From Juglans regia (lineage: Eukaryota > Streptophyta > Magnoliopsida > Fagales > Juglandaceae), in contig NC_049911.1 of NCBI RefSeq assembly GCF_001411555.2, positions 5,650,209 through 5,714,208 of the forward strand: DNA of 64,000 nt, given 5' to 3'. The stretch's first letter is position 1. The number at the start of each line of letters is the position of its first letter. The position numbers and the translations under genes were made by a program. This document shows, in pieces, positions 1-10,794 of the stretch. The notes under the pieces are model-generated. The model saw only the letters and a program-made list of their open reading frames with translations, made no database searches and was not told the origin of the DNA.

Positions 1-2
1 AT

Positions 3-896
3 GAAGGTCTTCAAATATGGCTGCAATTCAAGTATGAAAGACTACCATCTTTTTGCTTTAAGTGTGGTGTCATCAAACATATTAATAAGTTATGTCCAAA
101 ACTACCAACTGTTAGAAGAGAGGAGGGTGTTTCTCATCAATATGGCCCCTGGCTCCGTGCTGCTGCTACTCCTTTTAATATGTTTAATCAAAAGAGGTAT
201 GGAGGGGGAGATGATAGAGCTGAACAGACTACTGGAACACCATGGCAAAATGGGCACTGTGGTGAGGATGATGACTCAAAAGGAAAGGATCACATGCAGG
301 AGGATACTCAGGAAGTCAACAAGGAAAATAGTACTCATAAGGAAAGTGATTTTATTTTGTCAGAGGAGAATCAAGTGGAGGAAGGAAAGGAAGATATGGG
401 GGTCATTAAGGAGGGAATGGGAGGGCTGGGAAAGGAAACTTTATTTCAAATGAAGGAGTTACCTTTGGATAATGGAGTCAGACCTTCCAAATTAGATCGA
501 GTTGTTAAAAAGGATAAGGCTATTTTTAAGGCTTCAGTTTCTGCTCGAGATCAGCAAAAGACCCAAGCTAGTGCTACCTCATCAGATTCCACTCTGGCAT
601 CACACATTAATGATCTAGATCAATTTTTGACTGAACAGGCTCAATTGTTGGAAAATTCAAAAAAACGAGTTAGTTGGAAAAGAAGAGCTCGAGACAAATT
701 TTTTGTTGAGCATGCTGCTGAAAGGAAGGAGAAGATACAAAACTATGATAAGAGGAAAAAGAGGGAGGGAAGTGAACTGGCTGAGGCTTCTGAGTTATGT
801 GGGAATAAGAAACAAAAGGAAGTTCATGGGGTGGAAATGGAGACCTTTGTCCAAGATTTGGTGGTGGCTGATTTTCAGCCCCACCAACAGCAATGA
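3..896 (+). CDS. LINE ORF1, C-terminal part (nucleic-acid-binding protein)
   Basis: This is the 3' part of the first reading frame of a plant L1-type LINE. It is open at the left window edge, so its start is not visible. The frame begins at base 3 and ends with TGA at 894-896. At 54-95 it encodes a CCHC zinc knuckle of the form C-x2-C-x4-H-x4-C (CFKC, then H, then C), preceded by the YERLPSF-like lead-in common in LINE ORF1 proteins. The rest is hydrophilic, rich in Lys, Glu and Gln, and looks like a disordered tail. In this family the protein binds element RNA in the ribonucleoprotein. An ATG at 180 lies downstream of the knuckle and is not the real start. The stop codon overlaps the ORF2 start as ATGA. 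Confidence 0.8.
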   Translation, partial: EGLQIWLQFKYERLPSFCFKCGVIKHINKLCPKLPTVRREEGVSHQYGPWLRAAATPFNMFNQKRYGGGDDRAEQTTGTPWQNGHCGEDDDSKGKDHMQEDTQEVNKENSTHKESDFILSEENQVEEGKEDMGVIKEGMGGLGKETLFQMKELPLDNGVRPSKLDRVVKKDKAIFKASVSARDQQKTQASATSSDSTLASHINDLDQFLTEQAQLLENSKKRVSWKRRARDKFFVEHAAERKEKIQNYDKRKKREGSELAEASELCGNKKQKEVHGVEMETFVQDLVVADFQPHQQQ

Positions 897-3800
897 GTTG
901 TCTAAGTTGGAACTGCCGAGGGCTTGGGAACCCTCGGACAGTTAGAGAACTTCACTGTTTGGTGAAGACTAAGGTCCCAAATTTTGTTTTCCTGATGGAA
1001 ACAAAATGTAAAAGATCCAAGGTTGAGAAAATCAAGAGGTTACTGAATATGGAATACAGTTTTGTGGTGGATTGTAAAGGTTTAAGTGGTGGTCTGGCTT
1101 TCTTATGGAAGGAGGATGTGGATGCAGTTCTGGTGTCTTACTCTAGGCAACATATTTCCTTGGAAGTAAAGGATTTAATAAAAGGAAAGACATGGTTCTT
1201 AACTGGCTTTTATGGAAATCCTATTACTGCTAACAGGAAAGGTAGTTGGCATTTGCTTAGGAAGTTGAAACCAGAAAATGGTGTGGGTTGGCTTTGTGTT
1301 GGGGATTTTAATGAAATTCTCAGCACTAATGAAAAAGTTGGAGGGCCTCTTAGACCCTATGGTCAGATGGAATGCTTTCGTGAGGCACTGAAGGATTGTG
1401 ATCTTAGTGATATGGGGTATGTGGGGAACAAGTTTACATGGTCTAACAATCGTGGTGAGATTGAATTCACTAAAGAAAGGCTAGACAGAGCCTTCTGCAA
1501 CCCTCAATGGGCGGTATGGAACACTGGAGTAGTGACCCTTTCATTAACTGCACTCAATTCAGATCATTGTCCTATTTTCATCACCAATAGAAATCATCAA
1601 CAAGGTGCAGGAAGACATACCAAAATTTTCAGATATGAGGTGAGTTGGGGTCAAAGAGAAGAGTGTAACAAGTTAATTGCTGAGGAGTGGCAGAGACCTA
1701 GTTTAGCTTCAAATAAGCTGAGCTATACTACTGAAGTTTTGAAGAGGTGCCAATTTAAACTTCAACAGTGGAGTAAGCAGGTTATGAGTAAAACCAAGAA
1801 AGAAATACAGCAAAAAATGGAGCATCTTAACTCACTTCAGCAGTGCAACCAAGGAGACAAACATGACAGCATAAAAGGCTTGAAAATTGAGATTGAAAAA
1901 GTGTTGGAAGAGGAAAATCTAAAATGGAAACAAAGAGCAAAACAGAGATGGCTTAAAGAAGGTGACAGGAACACAAAGTATTTCCACCAATGTGCTTCTC
2001 AAAGGAGGAAAGTCAATAAGATCTGCAAGCTTATTGATGACAGAGATCAGGAAGTTACCAATGCATCTGCAATCTGCCAGCAGTTTCAAGCTTTTTTCCA
2101 GGAGCTTTTCACCACTGCTAACCCTCAGAACATTGATGGGTGTTTGGCAGCCAACATCCCCACGGTCACAAATGAAATGAACCAAGCTTTGTTGAGGCCC
2201 TACTGTGCTCTGGAGGTTAAAGAAGCTTTGTTTCAAATGGATGGCTTGAGCTCACCTGGACCTGATGGCTTTCCAGCAGCCTTTTATCAACAAAACTGGG
2301 ATGTGGTGGGGAGCCAGGTCAGTGAATCAGTTTTATATGTGCTTAACTCGAAAGGCAACTTGGATGATATTAATAATACCTTCATTACTTTAATTCCAAA
2401 GAAGAAAAACTGTACAAAAGTTTCTGATTTTAGGCCAATTTCTCTTTGTAATGTTTTATATAAGATAATCTCCAAAACCATAGCAAACAGGCTTAAGAAA
2501 ATCCTGCCTAGTATCATTTCTCAGAACCAATCAACTTTCATTCCTAGTAGACTTATCTCTGATAATGTAATAGTTGCTTTTGAGACTTTGCATTCTATGC
2601 ATTGTAAAATGGCAGGTAGGGAAGGGTATATGGCAATGAAACTTGACATGAGCAAAGCATATGATAGGGTTGAGTGGTCTTTTCTAAGAGCTGCTTTATG
2701 TAAAATGGGGTTTGATTTTGCTTGGGTAGAGTTGGTGATGAGATGTGTGGAATCAATGTCCTACTCCATTTTAGTTAATGGTATCCCCCAAAGTGTTTTT
2801 AGTCCTTCAAGGGGCATTAGACAAGGTGATCCTTTATCACTTTATCTCTTCATAATGTGTGCTGAAGCTTTGGGTTCTATGATCAGCAAAGGAGTCGAAG
2901 AGGGAGTCATCTCTGGAGTGCCTTTTGCAAGGGGCAGAATAAGAATTTCCCACCTGTTTTTTGCTGATGACAGTTTGTTATTTTGCAAAGCAAATGCTAT
3001 GGAATGGGGTAAGCTGCACAATATTCTGAAGATTTATGAGGATGCCTCAGGTCAAAGGTTGAATCTTGAAAAAACTTCAATACAATTCAGTAGAAACACT
3101 GCTAAGGCAACTCAAGATTTCATCCTTAGCATTGCAGGTGTGAGGTCCTCTATGGCTTATGAGAAGTATCTTGGTCTGCCAACTATTGTTGGCAAAGCAA
3201 GAGAGAAATCTTTTAGAGATATTCTGGATCGAGTCAGAATGAGGGTAAGCAACCAAAGGGTTAAATTCTTGTCTCAAGCAGGAAAGGATATTTTCATCAA
3301 GGCTATTGTGCAAGCTCTCCCAACTTATAGCATGTCTGTTTTTATGCTACCTGCAAAACTTCTTCGAAATTTAAACAGCATTATGCACAACTTTTGGTGG
3401 GGACAGCATGAGGCAATAAGAAAGATCCATTGGGTGGCTTGGAGCAAGATGGGAAGATCTAAGGCTGATGGAGGTTTGGGTTTTCGAGACTTGGAAGGCT
3501 TTAACCTTGCACTACTAGCAAAACAAGGCTGGAGAGTGATTCATACTCCTTTCTCTCTAGTTTCTCAGGTTCTAAAAGCCAAGTACTTCCAAGAGACTTC
3601 CTTTTTGAATGCAAAGTTGGGTCAGAAACCATCATATATATGGAGGAGTATGCTGAAAGCAAGAAACCTGATTGATGCAGGCTCTTATTGGAGAATTGGC
3701 TCTGGTGATAAGGTTAGAATTTGGGGAGACAAATGGTTACCTAAGACCTTTCCATCTGCAGTTAAAAGCCCTATATCCCATCTTGATGGCAATGCTAAAG

Positions 3801-4990
3801 TTCAAGAGCTGTTGAAGCCAGGGGAAAAGGAATGGAATATGGAGTTAGTGGAGCACCTTTTTTGCAAAGAAAAGGCATATATCATTGCTCAAATTCCATT
3901 AAGCACTTCCAATAGTCCTGACCAACTGATATGGAAAGGAACCTTTACAGGTTTCTTCACAGTAAAAAGCGCATACCATCTGCACCAGGAGTTGATCCAA
4001 GATACTAAAGGGCAACCATCGAGCAGTCATAATTCAAAGGAGGTCTGGAAAACTCTTTGGCAGCTACAAGTTACACCAGGAGAGAAAGTTTTTCTATGGA
4101 GAGCTTGTCATAATGCACTTCCAACTCAATCAAATCTTTTTAAAAGGAAGATTGTAGCAAATCCAAAGTGTCCAATTTGCGAGCTAGAGGAAGAGACAGT
4201 TGCACATGCTTTATGGGAGTGTGAGTCAGCAAGAGATGTTTGGAGCCAATGTACTAAGAGCATTCAGAAAAGGCATTTCTCTCATATGGATTTTTTGGAG
4301 ATTTTCGAGGCTATGGCAGAAGGAATGACTTTTGAGTGCATGCAGGAATTTGTTATGGTTGCTAAGCAGATTTGGTGGAGGAGAAATGATTTTATTTTTA
4401 ATCAAAGATTTAGACACCCTAATCAAGTTACCATGGTTGCAAATGAAAACATTAGAATGATGAAGGACTTGGAAATGCAGAAAAATGAGTCATCAACTTC
4501 TATTAACAGCAATTCAGTTATTTGGCAACCACCTCCTTTTCTTTTTTACAAGCTTAATTGGGATGCAGCTGTGGACAAAATCCGAGCTAAAGTTGGTATT
4601 GGCATAGTAGTTAGAGATTGTGAAGGAAGAATAATAGCAACTATGAGAAGAAAACAAAGCCTCCTTCCCCTCCCTGCTCTGGCTGAAGCTTTTGGGGCTC
4701 TCTTAGCAGTAAATTTTGCACTGGATCTCGGTTTAACAAAGACTATCTTCGAAGGAGATTCTCTTCAAACAGTCCAAGCTTTGAAGCAAGAGGAAGATCA
4801 ACTGTCCAGCTTTGGCATGTACGTCTCTGAAGCTAAGATGAAACTTAGTAATTTCGAATCTTGGAATGTTACTCATATCAAAAGAAGTGGAAATGTGATG
4901 GCTCATGTTTTGGCACAAGATGCTTTAGTCATTTCTGATGTAATTGTTACTATGGAGGATATTCCTCTATGTATTTCAGATCTGATTTAA
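893..4990 (+). CDS. LINE ORF2: endonuclease, reverse transcriptase, RNase H
   Basis: A 1365-residue frame with no internal stop. In order it carries: an apurinic-type endonuclease (residues about 1-230) with SWNCRGLGN, METK, GDFNEI near 138 and SDHCP near 222; a non-LTR reverse transcriptase (about 440-760) with PGPDGFP, GIRQGDPLS and the catalytic FADD near 689; a zf-RVT zinc-binding segment (about 1050-1115, WRACHNALPT then CPIC); and a plant RNase H domain (about 1220-1345, NWDAAVDK). Known role of the family: target-primed reverse transcription. All catalytic motifs that I can judge are present. One oddity is Leu where the usual motif reads GDPLSP. The start overlaps the ORF1 stop (ATGA), which suggests coupled reinitiation. 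The lack of stops implies a young, possibly competent copy. Confidence 0.93.
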   Translation: MSCLSWNCRGLGNPRTVRELHCLVKTKVPNFVFLMETKCKRSKVEKIKRLLNMEYSFVVDCKGLSGGLAFLWKEDVDAVLVSYSRQHISLEVKDLIKGKTWFLTGFYGNPITANRKGSWHLLRKLKPENGVGWLCVGDFNEILSTNEKVGGPLRPYGQMECFREALKDCDLSDMGYVGNKFTWSNNRGEIEFTKERLDRAFCNPQWAVWNTGVVTLSLTALNSDHCPIFITNRNHQQGAGRHTKIFRYEVSWGQREECNKLIAEEWQRPSLASNKLSYTTEVLKRCQFKLQQWSKQVMSKTKKEIQQKMEHLNSLQQCNQGDKHDSIKGLKIEIEKVLEEENLKWKQRAKQRWLKEGDRNTKYFHQCASQRRKVNKICKLIDDRDQEVTNASAICQQFQAFFQELFTTANPQNIDGCLAANIPTVTNEMNQALLRPYCALEVKEALFQMDGLSSPGPDGFPAAFYQQNWDVVGSQVSESVLYVLNSKGNLDDINNTFITLIPKKKNCTKVSDFRPISLCNVLYKIISKTIANRLKKILPSIISQNQSTFIPSRLISDNVIVAFETLHSMHCKMAGREGYMAMKLDMSKAYDRVEWSFLRAALCKMGFDFAWVELVMRCVESMSYSILVNGIPQSVFSPSRGIRQGDPLSLYLFIMCAEALGSMISKGVEEGVISGVPFARGRIRISHLFFADDSLLFCKANAMEWGKLHNILKIYEDASGQRLNLEKTSIQFSRNTAKATQDFILSIAGVRSSMAYEKYLGLPTIVGKAREKSFRDILDRVRMRVSNQRVKFLSQAGKDIFIKAIVQALPTYSMSVFMLPAKLLRNLNSIMHNFWWGQHEAIRKIHWVAWSKMGRSKADGGLGFRDLEGFNLALLAKQGWRVIHTPFSLVSQVLKAKYFQETSFLNAKLGQKPSYIWRSMLKARNLIDAGSYWRIGSGDKVRIWGDKWLPKTFPSAVKSPISHLDGNAKVQELLKPGEKEWNMELVEHLFCKEKAYIIAQIPLSTSNSPDQLIWKGTFTGFFTVKSAYHLHQELIQDTKGQPSSSHNSKEVWKTLWQLQVTPGEKVFLWRACHNALPTQSNLFKRKIVANPKCPICELEEETVAHALWECESARDVWSQCTKSIQKRHFSHMDFLEIFEAMAEGMTFECMQEFVMVAKQIWWRRNDFIFNQRFRHPNQVTMVANENIRMMKDLEMQKNESSTSINSNSVIWQPPPFLFYKLNWDAAVDKIRAKVGIGIVVRDCEGRIIATMRRKQSLLPLPALAEAFGALLAVNFALDLGLTKTIFEGDSLQTVQALKQEEDQLSSFGMYVSEAKMKLSNFESWNVTHIKRSGNVMAHVLAQDALVISDVIVTMEDIPLCISDLI

Positions 4991-5037
4991 TGGAACAAGC
5001 TCTTAAGCTTTCTTTTCAAAAAAAAAATAATAATAAT
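4991..5037 (+). repeat. LINE 3' UTR and A-rich tail
   Basis: A short trailer follows the ORF2 stop, then a run of A and three or four TAA units at about 5018-5037. This is the usual 3' end of a plant LINE. The 5' end lies outside the window, so no target duplication can be matched. Confidence 0.75.
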
Positions 5038-5039
5038 GT

Positions 5040-6055
5040 TGGATAAATTACTAAAGTATAAAGTAATGGAATTAAATATTAATGAAACTATTATTTTTTA
5101 TTAACTATAAGTAATAATATTAGGTTCAAGATTAATATTTTTAGTAATTTCAAATTTGTTAAAAATGTAAAAATTAATTCCCAATAATTAACATTGGATT
5201 TTAAGAATATATTATGCTCTTAATAAGTTGTCTAAAATAACATTACATCAAACACATCAACTGATTTACCATAAATATGTGATATTATTATCATATTCAT
5301 AAAATGATTATTGTTATTTTTATTAATTATGCTGTTTTGGCCATTAGCAAACCCTAATTCTCGATTAGATGTCTAATATTAATATTAATATTACTACATA
5401 GTATATAATACTAATATTAGTATAGTAATTATATAGAAATAGTATTACTATATAGTAATATAGTATTACTATATAGTATAGTAATAGATATAGTAATGCT
5501 ATTGGTATATAACATATAATATTAAACTAATACTATACTAATATATTATACAGTATAATTTTATAATATATAACATAATATATTAAGTATTATATATATT
5601 ATAGTCTAATATAATAATAACTAGTATATTTGTATGTTACTGTATGCTTACTATACACTAATACTATATATTTATATACTAATACTATAATACTAATACT
5701 ATATATATTAATACGTATACTAATTAGTACTTATCCTAATGCTATACACTAATAGACTACTATTCGAATGTTTTCAAAAATTGAATTGGGTTTCAACACA
5801 AAAAAATTGAATAATGTTTTCAAAAGTAAATTGAGAAAATCAATAACTATTAAAGAATATTTAATAGTTATAATATTAGCTATTACTAAGTATATTAGTT
5901 GAATAGTTATATTATATTATATTACATAGTGCATATAATATAATATAATATAATATAATTATGTTGTGTTATATAATATATATATATACACACTATAGTA
6001 TATATATATAACTAAAATATTAATAAATACTAATTATTGAATAATGTCCTCTCTT
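5040..6055. other. AT-rich intergenic stretch
   Basis: No gene seen. The stretch is almost pure A and T, with many short inverted and direct units built on TATTAGTA and TATAGTAAT, strongest at 5380-6010. The same style of sequence fills the middle of the hAT element at 54425-56454, but there are no matching ends here. Confidence 0.5.
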
Positions 6056-6059
6056 CACA

Positions 6060-6405
6060 TTCAAACGTACATTATTTACGTTCAAACGTGAAAAAATTTG
6101 GGCGTAAAATTTCCCGCTCGATTTCGTTGCTTTGTGATGAGCTGAAATGTCCGAACATTTCAATTTCACATTCAAATGTGAATGGATGAAATTTAAGAGG
6201 AAATTTATAAGCGTTCAAACGTTAAATTATATACATTCGAACGTGAAAAATTTGGGCGGAAAATTTACTGCTCGAATTTGGGCTCTATCATGAGAAGTAA
6301 CGTTCGAACGTTACAATTTAATGTACGAACGTCTCAGCTGAAAATTGAGAGGGATGAGATGAACGTTCGAACGTACAACTTAAATGTTCAAACGTTCCAT
6401 CAAAT
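6060..6405. repeat. Cluster of CGTTCGAACGT-type motifs (CACTA-like subterminal repeats)
   Basis: About nine variants of the palindrome CGTTCGAACGT (also TTCAAACGT and TTCGAACGT) lie within 350 bases, with conserved spacers such as AAAATTTGGGCG. The same motif family occurs at 22575-22755 next to a CACTACAACAT terminus. That suggests these are transposase-binding subterminal repeats of one CACTA family. A GA microsatellite follows at about 6470-6500. Confidence 0.6.
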
Positions 6406-6467
6406 AAAATATTTTTTGTATGAATACATGCACGAGAGGAAGCAGAGTCATTTCTGCTGCTTCTCCC

Positions 6468-6503
<36 letters not shown>

Positions 6504-7109
6504 GAGTGAGGGTCATGGGTTAGAGTGAGAGAGGGTTAATATTTTGGAACTCCATTGATTTTGGTAAGGAAAAACTCATTTTCTTTTTTATTTTTTTGCA
6601 ATTTTATGATATTTGTCTTGTATTATATTTATATATATATATATATATATATATCTAACAAGCTAGTGTTGTATTTTTTTGAAGGATTGGTTGTTTTGGC
6701 AAGTTGAAAGATTTTGATTTGTAAGAGGATATTGTGACTGCTAGGTATATATATTTCTAAACTTTAGAAATATGTTTATACATTTTGTTGTGATTTTATT
6801 GTGGATAATGATGAATATGGGATGTGTATAATGTGAGTTGATTGTGGATTTTGATGAATTGGATATGGGTAGAATATTGTGAGTTGAGTAGTGAATTTTG
6901 ATTGTGTATATATATATATATATATATATAGTGAATATGTATCAATTGGGTATTGATGAATTAGAAGGATTTAAATTGTTTATATTGATGAATTAGAAGG
7001 AAATCTTTGTGATATGGATTGTGTAATATGATGAATTAAAATGAAAAATTGTTTTGTGTTTATGGTTACTCTTAAAATGGAAAATTGTGTTGTGTTTATG
7101 CTTACTCTT

Positions 7110-7375
7110 GAAATATTATAATTATTGTTTGTAAATTTTGTGAATATTTTGTGAGTTTATGGTGTTCATTGATGAATTAATATGTTTAGAAATATTGTTG
7201 TGGAAATATTGTGAATATGTTGTAATATGGATTTGAAATATTGTGATTATTGTTTTTGAATTTTATGAGTTTATGGTGTTTATTGATGAATTAATATGTT
7301 CAGAAATATTATTGTGGGAATATTGCTAATATGTTGTAATAAGGATTTGAAATATTGTAATTATTGTTTGTAAAA
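7110..7375. repeat. Tandem repeat, period about 115-125 bp
   Basis: Units begin with GAAATATTRTRATTATTG at 7110, 7235 and 7349, and share GTTTATGGTGTTYATTGATG and AATATGTTGTAATA. There are two full copies and a partial third, diverged by substitutions. No coding content is seen. TA microsatellites lie nearby at about 6628-6652 and 6905-6930. From 7440 to 8335 the DNA is AT-rich with nothing else recognisable. Confidence 0.6.
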
Positions 7376-8339
7376 TTTTATTGAATATGTGTATATGGTT
7401 AGAAATAAATTGTATTTAGTTTATGGATTTATCTGAATTTCTTGACATAATATTTTTTTTTTTGTTTTCTGAATTTGTTCTTTCTTAAGAAAATTATAAG
7501 TTTAGGAACTTAATTTAAGTTAAAATTAAAAACATTTAATATGAGAATAAATATTTAATATTTAATAAGTATATATAATATATTCATACTAGTTTAATTA
7601 GAATATGATTATTATGCAACTTATGAGTTAATAACTTAACTATATATAAAGTATAATATACATATAATAACTATAATTAATAATAATTTATTAAATATTT
7701 CTACCATTGTGAGGTTCCAAATCATTATATTATTAAATATGTATATATATATATAAAGTAAAATACTCTTCAAGAAAGAAGACTTGAACCCACCAAATAA
7801 GTAGAGAGTTGTAATAAATAGATATACTTATTTAAAGTAAAATAGAGAGTAAATAAATAAGGATCAAATAAATGCTTAGTTAGAAATTATATACTTATTG
7901 TCTATATAAATAAATAACTCACTCAATTAAATATATAAATATTAGTAAACATTTTAGACATAATAACTAATTATAACTAATATGTGCTTATTTTTGTAAG
8001 TAATTAAAATAAATCAACTTATACTAAGTTATAATATAAATATTAAGAAATAAATAAGTATCAATTATAATAACAATTAAAATTAAATAGGTATCAATTA
8101 ATAAGTAACTAAGATATATAATAACAATTAAAATGATAATTTAGGAATAGTAACAATATAAATATTAGACATAATAACAATTATAATAATAATTATATAA
8201 TAACAATTATATAATAACAATTATATTAATTAAAATTACATAGGTATCAATTAATAAGTAACTAAGATCTATAATAACAATTAAAATTATAATTTAGGAA
8301 TAATAATCTGAGATCAGTCATTATTATTATTTTTTTATA

Positions 8340-8668
8340 AATTAACAATGTCAAAGAAATAGTAGTGTTACATTGTTAAACAAGAAAGAGATGAAAGAAT
8401 ATGCTCACAAGCTTCCTATCTTGTAGACAACGTGGGAGAATTATCTTGAAGAAATTTCTGTCAAATTGCTTGACTGTCAAAATCTCTCCAGTCTTGAGAG
8501 TTGTCTATGCTGGAGAGTTTGTGACAATTAAATAATTAGACTAAAATTTAGACATTCTTTCAAAATCATTCTCCCTCATTGTCTACTGACAGGAAACTTG
8601 TGAACATATTCTTCCATCTCTCTCTAGTTTAACAATAGAACATTACTATTTATTTGACATTGTTAATT
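8340..8668. repeat. 329-bp near-complete inverted repeat (hairpin)
   Basis: The left arm starts AATTAACAATGTCAAA and the right arm ends with its exact complement. The match continues inward with scattered mismatches through the segments near GTAGACAA and CTCTCCAG, so nearly the whole 329 bases can fold on itself with a small loop near 8500. It may be a foldback MITE or a young MIRNA-type precursor. It lies inside the decayed CACTA region, upstream of the transposase relic. No target duplication is obvious. Confidence 0.7.
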
Positions 8669-9143
8669 CAAACAACATGGAAATATTATTTCATGTGTTT
8701 TTTTATAGATATTGTGTGACATTGTATAAATAACCTTAGACCCGTTCAAGAATTAATGTACATTTAGGTGTCCACTAATTCCTGAATTGTCTAGTGTAAA
8801 TAGTTTGGGGTTATATAATATGTATTGAACATTCTTGTTGCTCCTACTGTACACGTTTAGTATGAAGTTTCGGTGTCTTCCTCAACTATTCTTCTGGTAT
8901 ATTGTTCGTAGGGTCACAATCCCTTTTTGTGAACATGTATAATTGGAGAACTATGGAGAGGTGCTACTGAAATTTCTACTGACGTGGAAAGTAGTGGAGT
9001 GACGGAATATGTGCAATATGGATAATATAATCTCGAATGAGATATGACCAACTACCTTATAAAAAGAGTAGTGAGAATTGGAGCATGACATGCACGTGAA
9101 TTTTTTATATACGTGCTACTAATAGATAGATGTTTTTAGAAAT

Positions 9144-9754
9144 AGACAAAAGTTGGATGCATCTAGGCAATAGACTTGGAAATGATTACAAACTCTATGC
9201 GCGTGGAGTAAGAACCTTCATTGATTTTGCTCGGGCTTCTGCTGATAGTCATGGTTACATTAAGTGTTCATGTTGAGGATGCAAAAATTTGTGTGCAATA
9301 GAATTGGCTAAAGTTGAAAGTCATATATTTGTGAACGGTATGGATTGAGTTATGCCTGATGGATCTGCATGGTGAGCCGTATGCACAGTCAGAGGATACA
9401 TTGTTCGGTCATCCAAATTATTTGCGGCACATGGATGATGATTATGAACGGGATGAGATAGAGAAGATGTTGGGTGACAATGGAGCTGTGATGTTTATGG
9501 ATGAGATTAACAACAATGCCTCAAGTGGTCGAGGGACTGATTTTGAAAATCTCGCTACAACGTGGGAAGATGCAAGGCGCGAGCTTTATCCACGCTGTAC
9601 AAAACATTCTAAAATGTCGTTTATTGTTCGGTTGCTTCACATTGAGTTATTGTGCGGGATATCGATGAAAGCAATAAACATGGTATTGGACTTATTTAAC
9701 GAGGTGCTTCTCGAAAGGTCTGCATTGCCAAAGAACCTTTATGAAGCGAAATAG
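9144..9754 (+). pseudogene. Decayed CACTA (En/Spm) transposase, TNP2-like N-terminal part
   Basis: Translation from about 9150 gives a transposase-associated domain: SWMHLGNRLGNDYKLY, then FIDFARAS, then KCSC-stop-GCKN where the family has a Cys-rich motif, then SHIFVNGMD and a stop. After a frame change the sequence continues as HGEPY at 9365 and reads openly to 9754, through a segment like the TNP2 family's FLKLL...DAEQPLYPGCTKFSKLSF stretch. Here it appears as ARRELYPRCTKHSKMSF, ending LPKNLYEAK. At least three nonsense changes and a frameshift are present, and the catalytic part is missing. An ATG-initiated frame at 9359-9754 is a fragment, not a gene. It is probably the core of the element whose subterminal repeats lie at 6060-6405. 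Confidence 0.75.
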
Positions 9755-9759
9755 TTGAG

Positions 9760-10180
9760 AAATGAATTAGGGTTTGAGTACAAGTCCATACATGTATGTA
9801 ACAATTATTGTGTTTTAAGGAAAATATATATATGAAAGAAGGTATTTTAGCAGAAACGGCTTCTTATGTAAGTTGATGCCAATATTCTCTTCCCTCCCTT
9901 CTGCTGCAGCTACACATGACTCCTAAAATTTGAAGCTAATGAGATGGTCATTTCTATGCCTGTTGACTACAGTGCGGCCCATACTCCGGAGTCCCTGTCT
10001 CACTAGGTCTTTCTTTAGAGTTTAATATTCGGCCTTTCTAGGATGATTATTTGCATTGCTTTGGGTAGACTCATGGTTATCATTATATAGAATTTTTGAC
10101 CAAAAAAAAAAAAAACTTTATTATCCATTCCTTTTGTCTAAGTTTTTACTTGGTTTCATATTCCAACCTGATGGGATTGA
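9760..10180. other. Intergenic stretch with A-rich tract
   Basis: No gene is recognised. A run of about 14 A at 10105-10118 could be the tail of an old retroposed copy on the plus strand, but nothing upstream identifies the source. Confidence 0.35.
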
Positions 10181-10181
10181 A

Positions 10182-10486
10182 TAGACATTGAAGTTTCATA
10201 TGGTGTAGCGGTTAGTGAAGATGGAAGCACTTGTGCAGTAGTGGGAAGAAACCACTCTGGTTCCATCATATTTGCCAAAACCTATCAGCTCCATTCAAAA
10301 TATATAGCCAATTCTACGTTTAGCGTCTCCAGCTCTCTTGGCAATCACATAAGCTTCAACAAAAAACTGGACAAGGTGATCATTGAAGGAGATTCTCTAA
10401 TGCCAATCACAACAATCCAAAATGCTGCACATCTCAGTGGATTTGAGAATTTATCCCATCATCAGGCCAAGACATATCATTTATGA
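10182..10486 (+). pseudogene. RNase H-like (LINE-type RVT_3) relic
   Basis: The frame running into 10241-10486 reads DIEVSYGVAVSEDGS, then a segment with HSGSIIFAKTYQL, and later KVIIEGDSL. This order (a D-x-A-like strand, a G-rich strand, then an IIEGDS strand) matches the plant RNase H domain attached to LINEs, such as FEGDSLQTV in the LINE ORF2 at 1-5 kb. It lacks the rest of an element and ends early. I treat it as a transposon scrap. Confidence 0.5.
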
Positions 10487-10540
10487 TCTAGATTTTTAAA
10501 AGCTTAAGTACAAAAATTACTTTAGTTCCAAAACTGACTT

Positions 10541-10790
10541 GTGCACGATCTGTGGGATAATGGGCAAGTTCACAGAGGCATGCAAAGACTCAACTTGAAA
10601 TTTGTAATGGAATGTATTATGTGTTTTTTGTTTTTAACTTTAATGTGCTCAAAGTTGGTGATGAAAGCGTTGGAAGCAGCTACATTGACTTGTTCATTTA
10701 GCCATGGGCGACGGCCAAGTTCACAATTGAGTGTACTTGAAATGAGTGACTTCAACTCCAATATTGAGAAAAGTAAATATAGGAAAAGAA
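10541..10790. other. Unassigned sequence left of the Copia element
   Basis: An open stretch in the plus frame includes KALEAATLTCSFSHGRRP, which faintly recalls the C-terminal end of receptor kinases. The resemblance is too weak to call a gene. It ends at the Copia insertion site. Confidence 0.2.
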
Positions 10791-10794
10791 ATGT

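Noticed and set aside
1..453. 150-residue frame starting at base 1
   Set aside because: Out of frame with the LINE ORF1 zinc knuckle. The true ORF1 frame runs from base 3.
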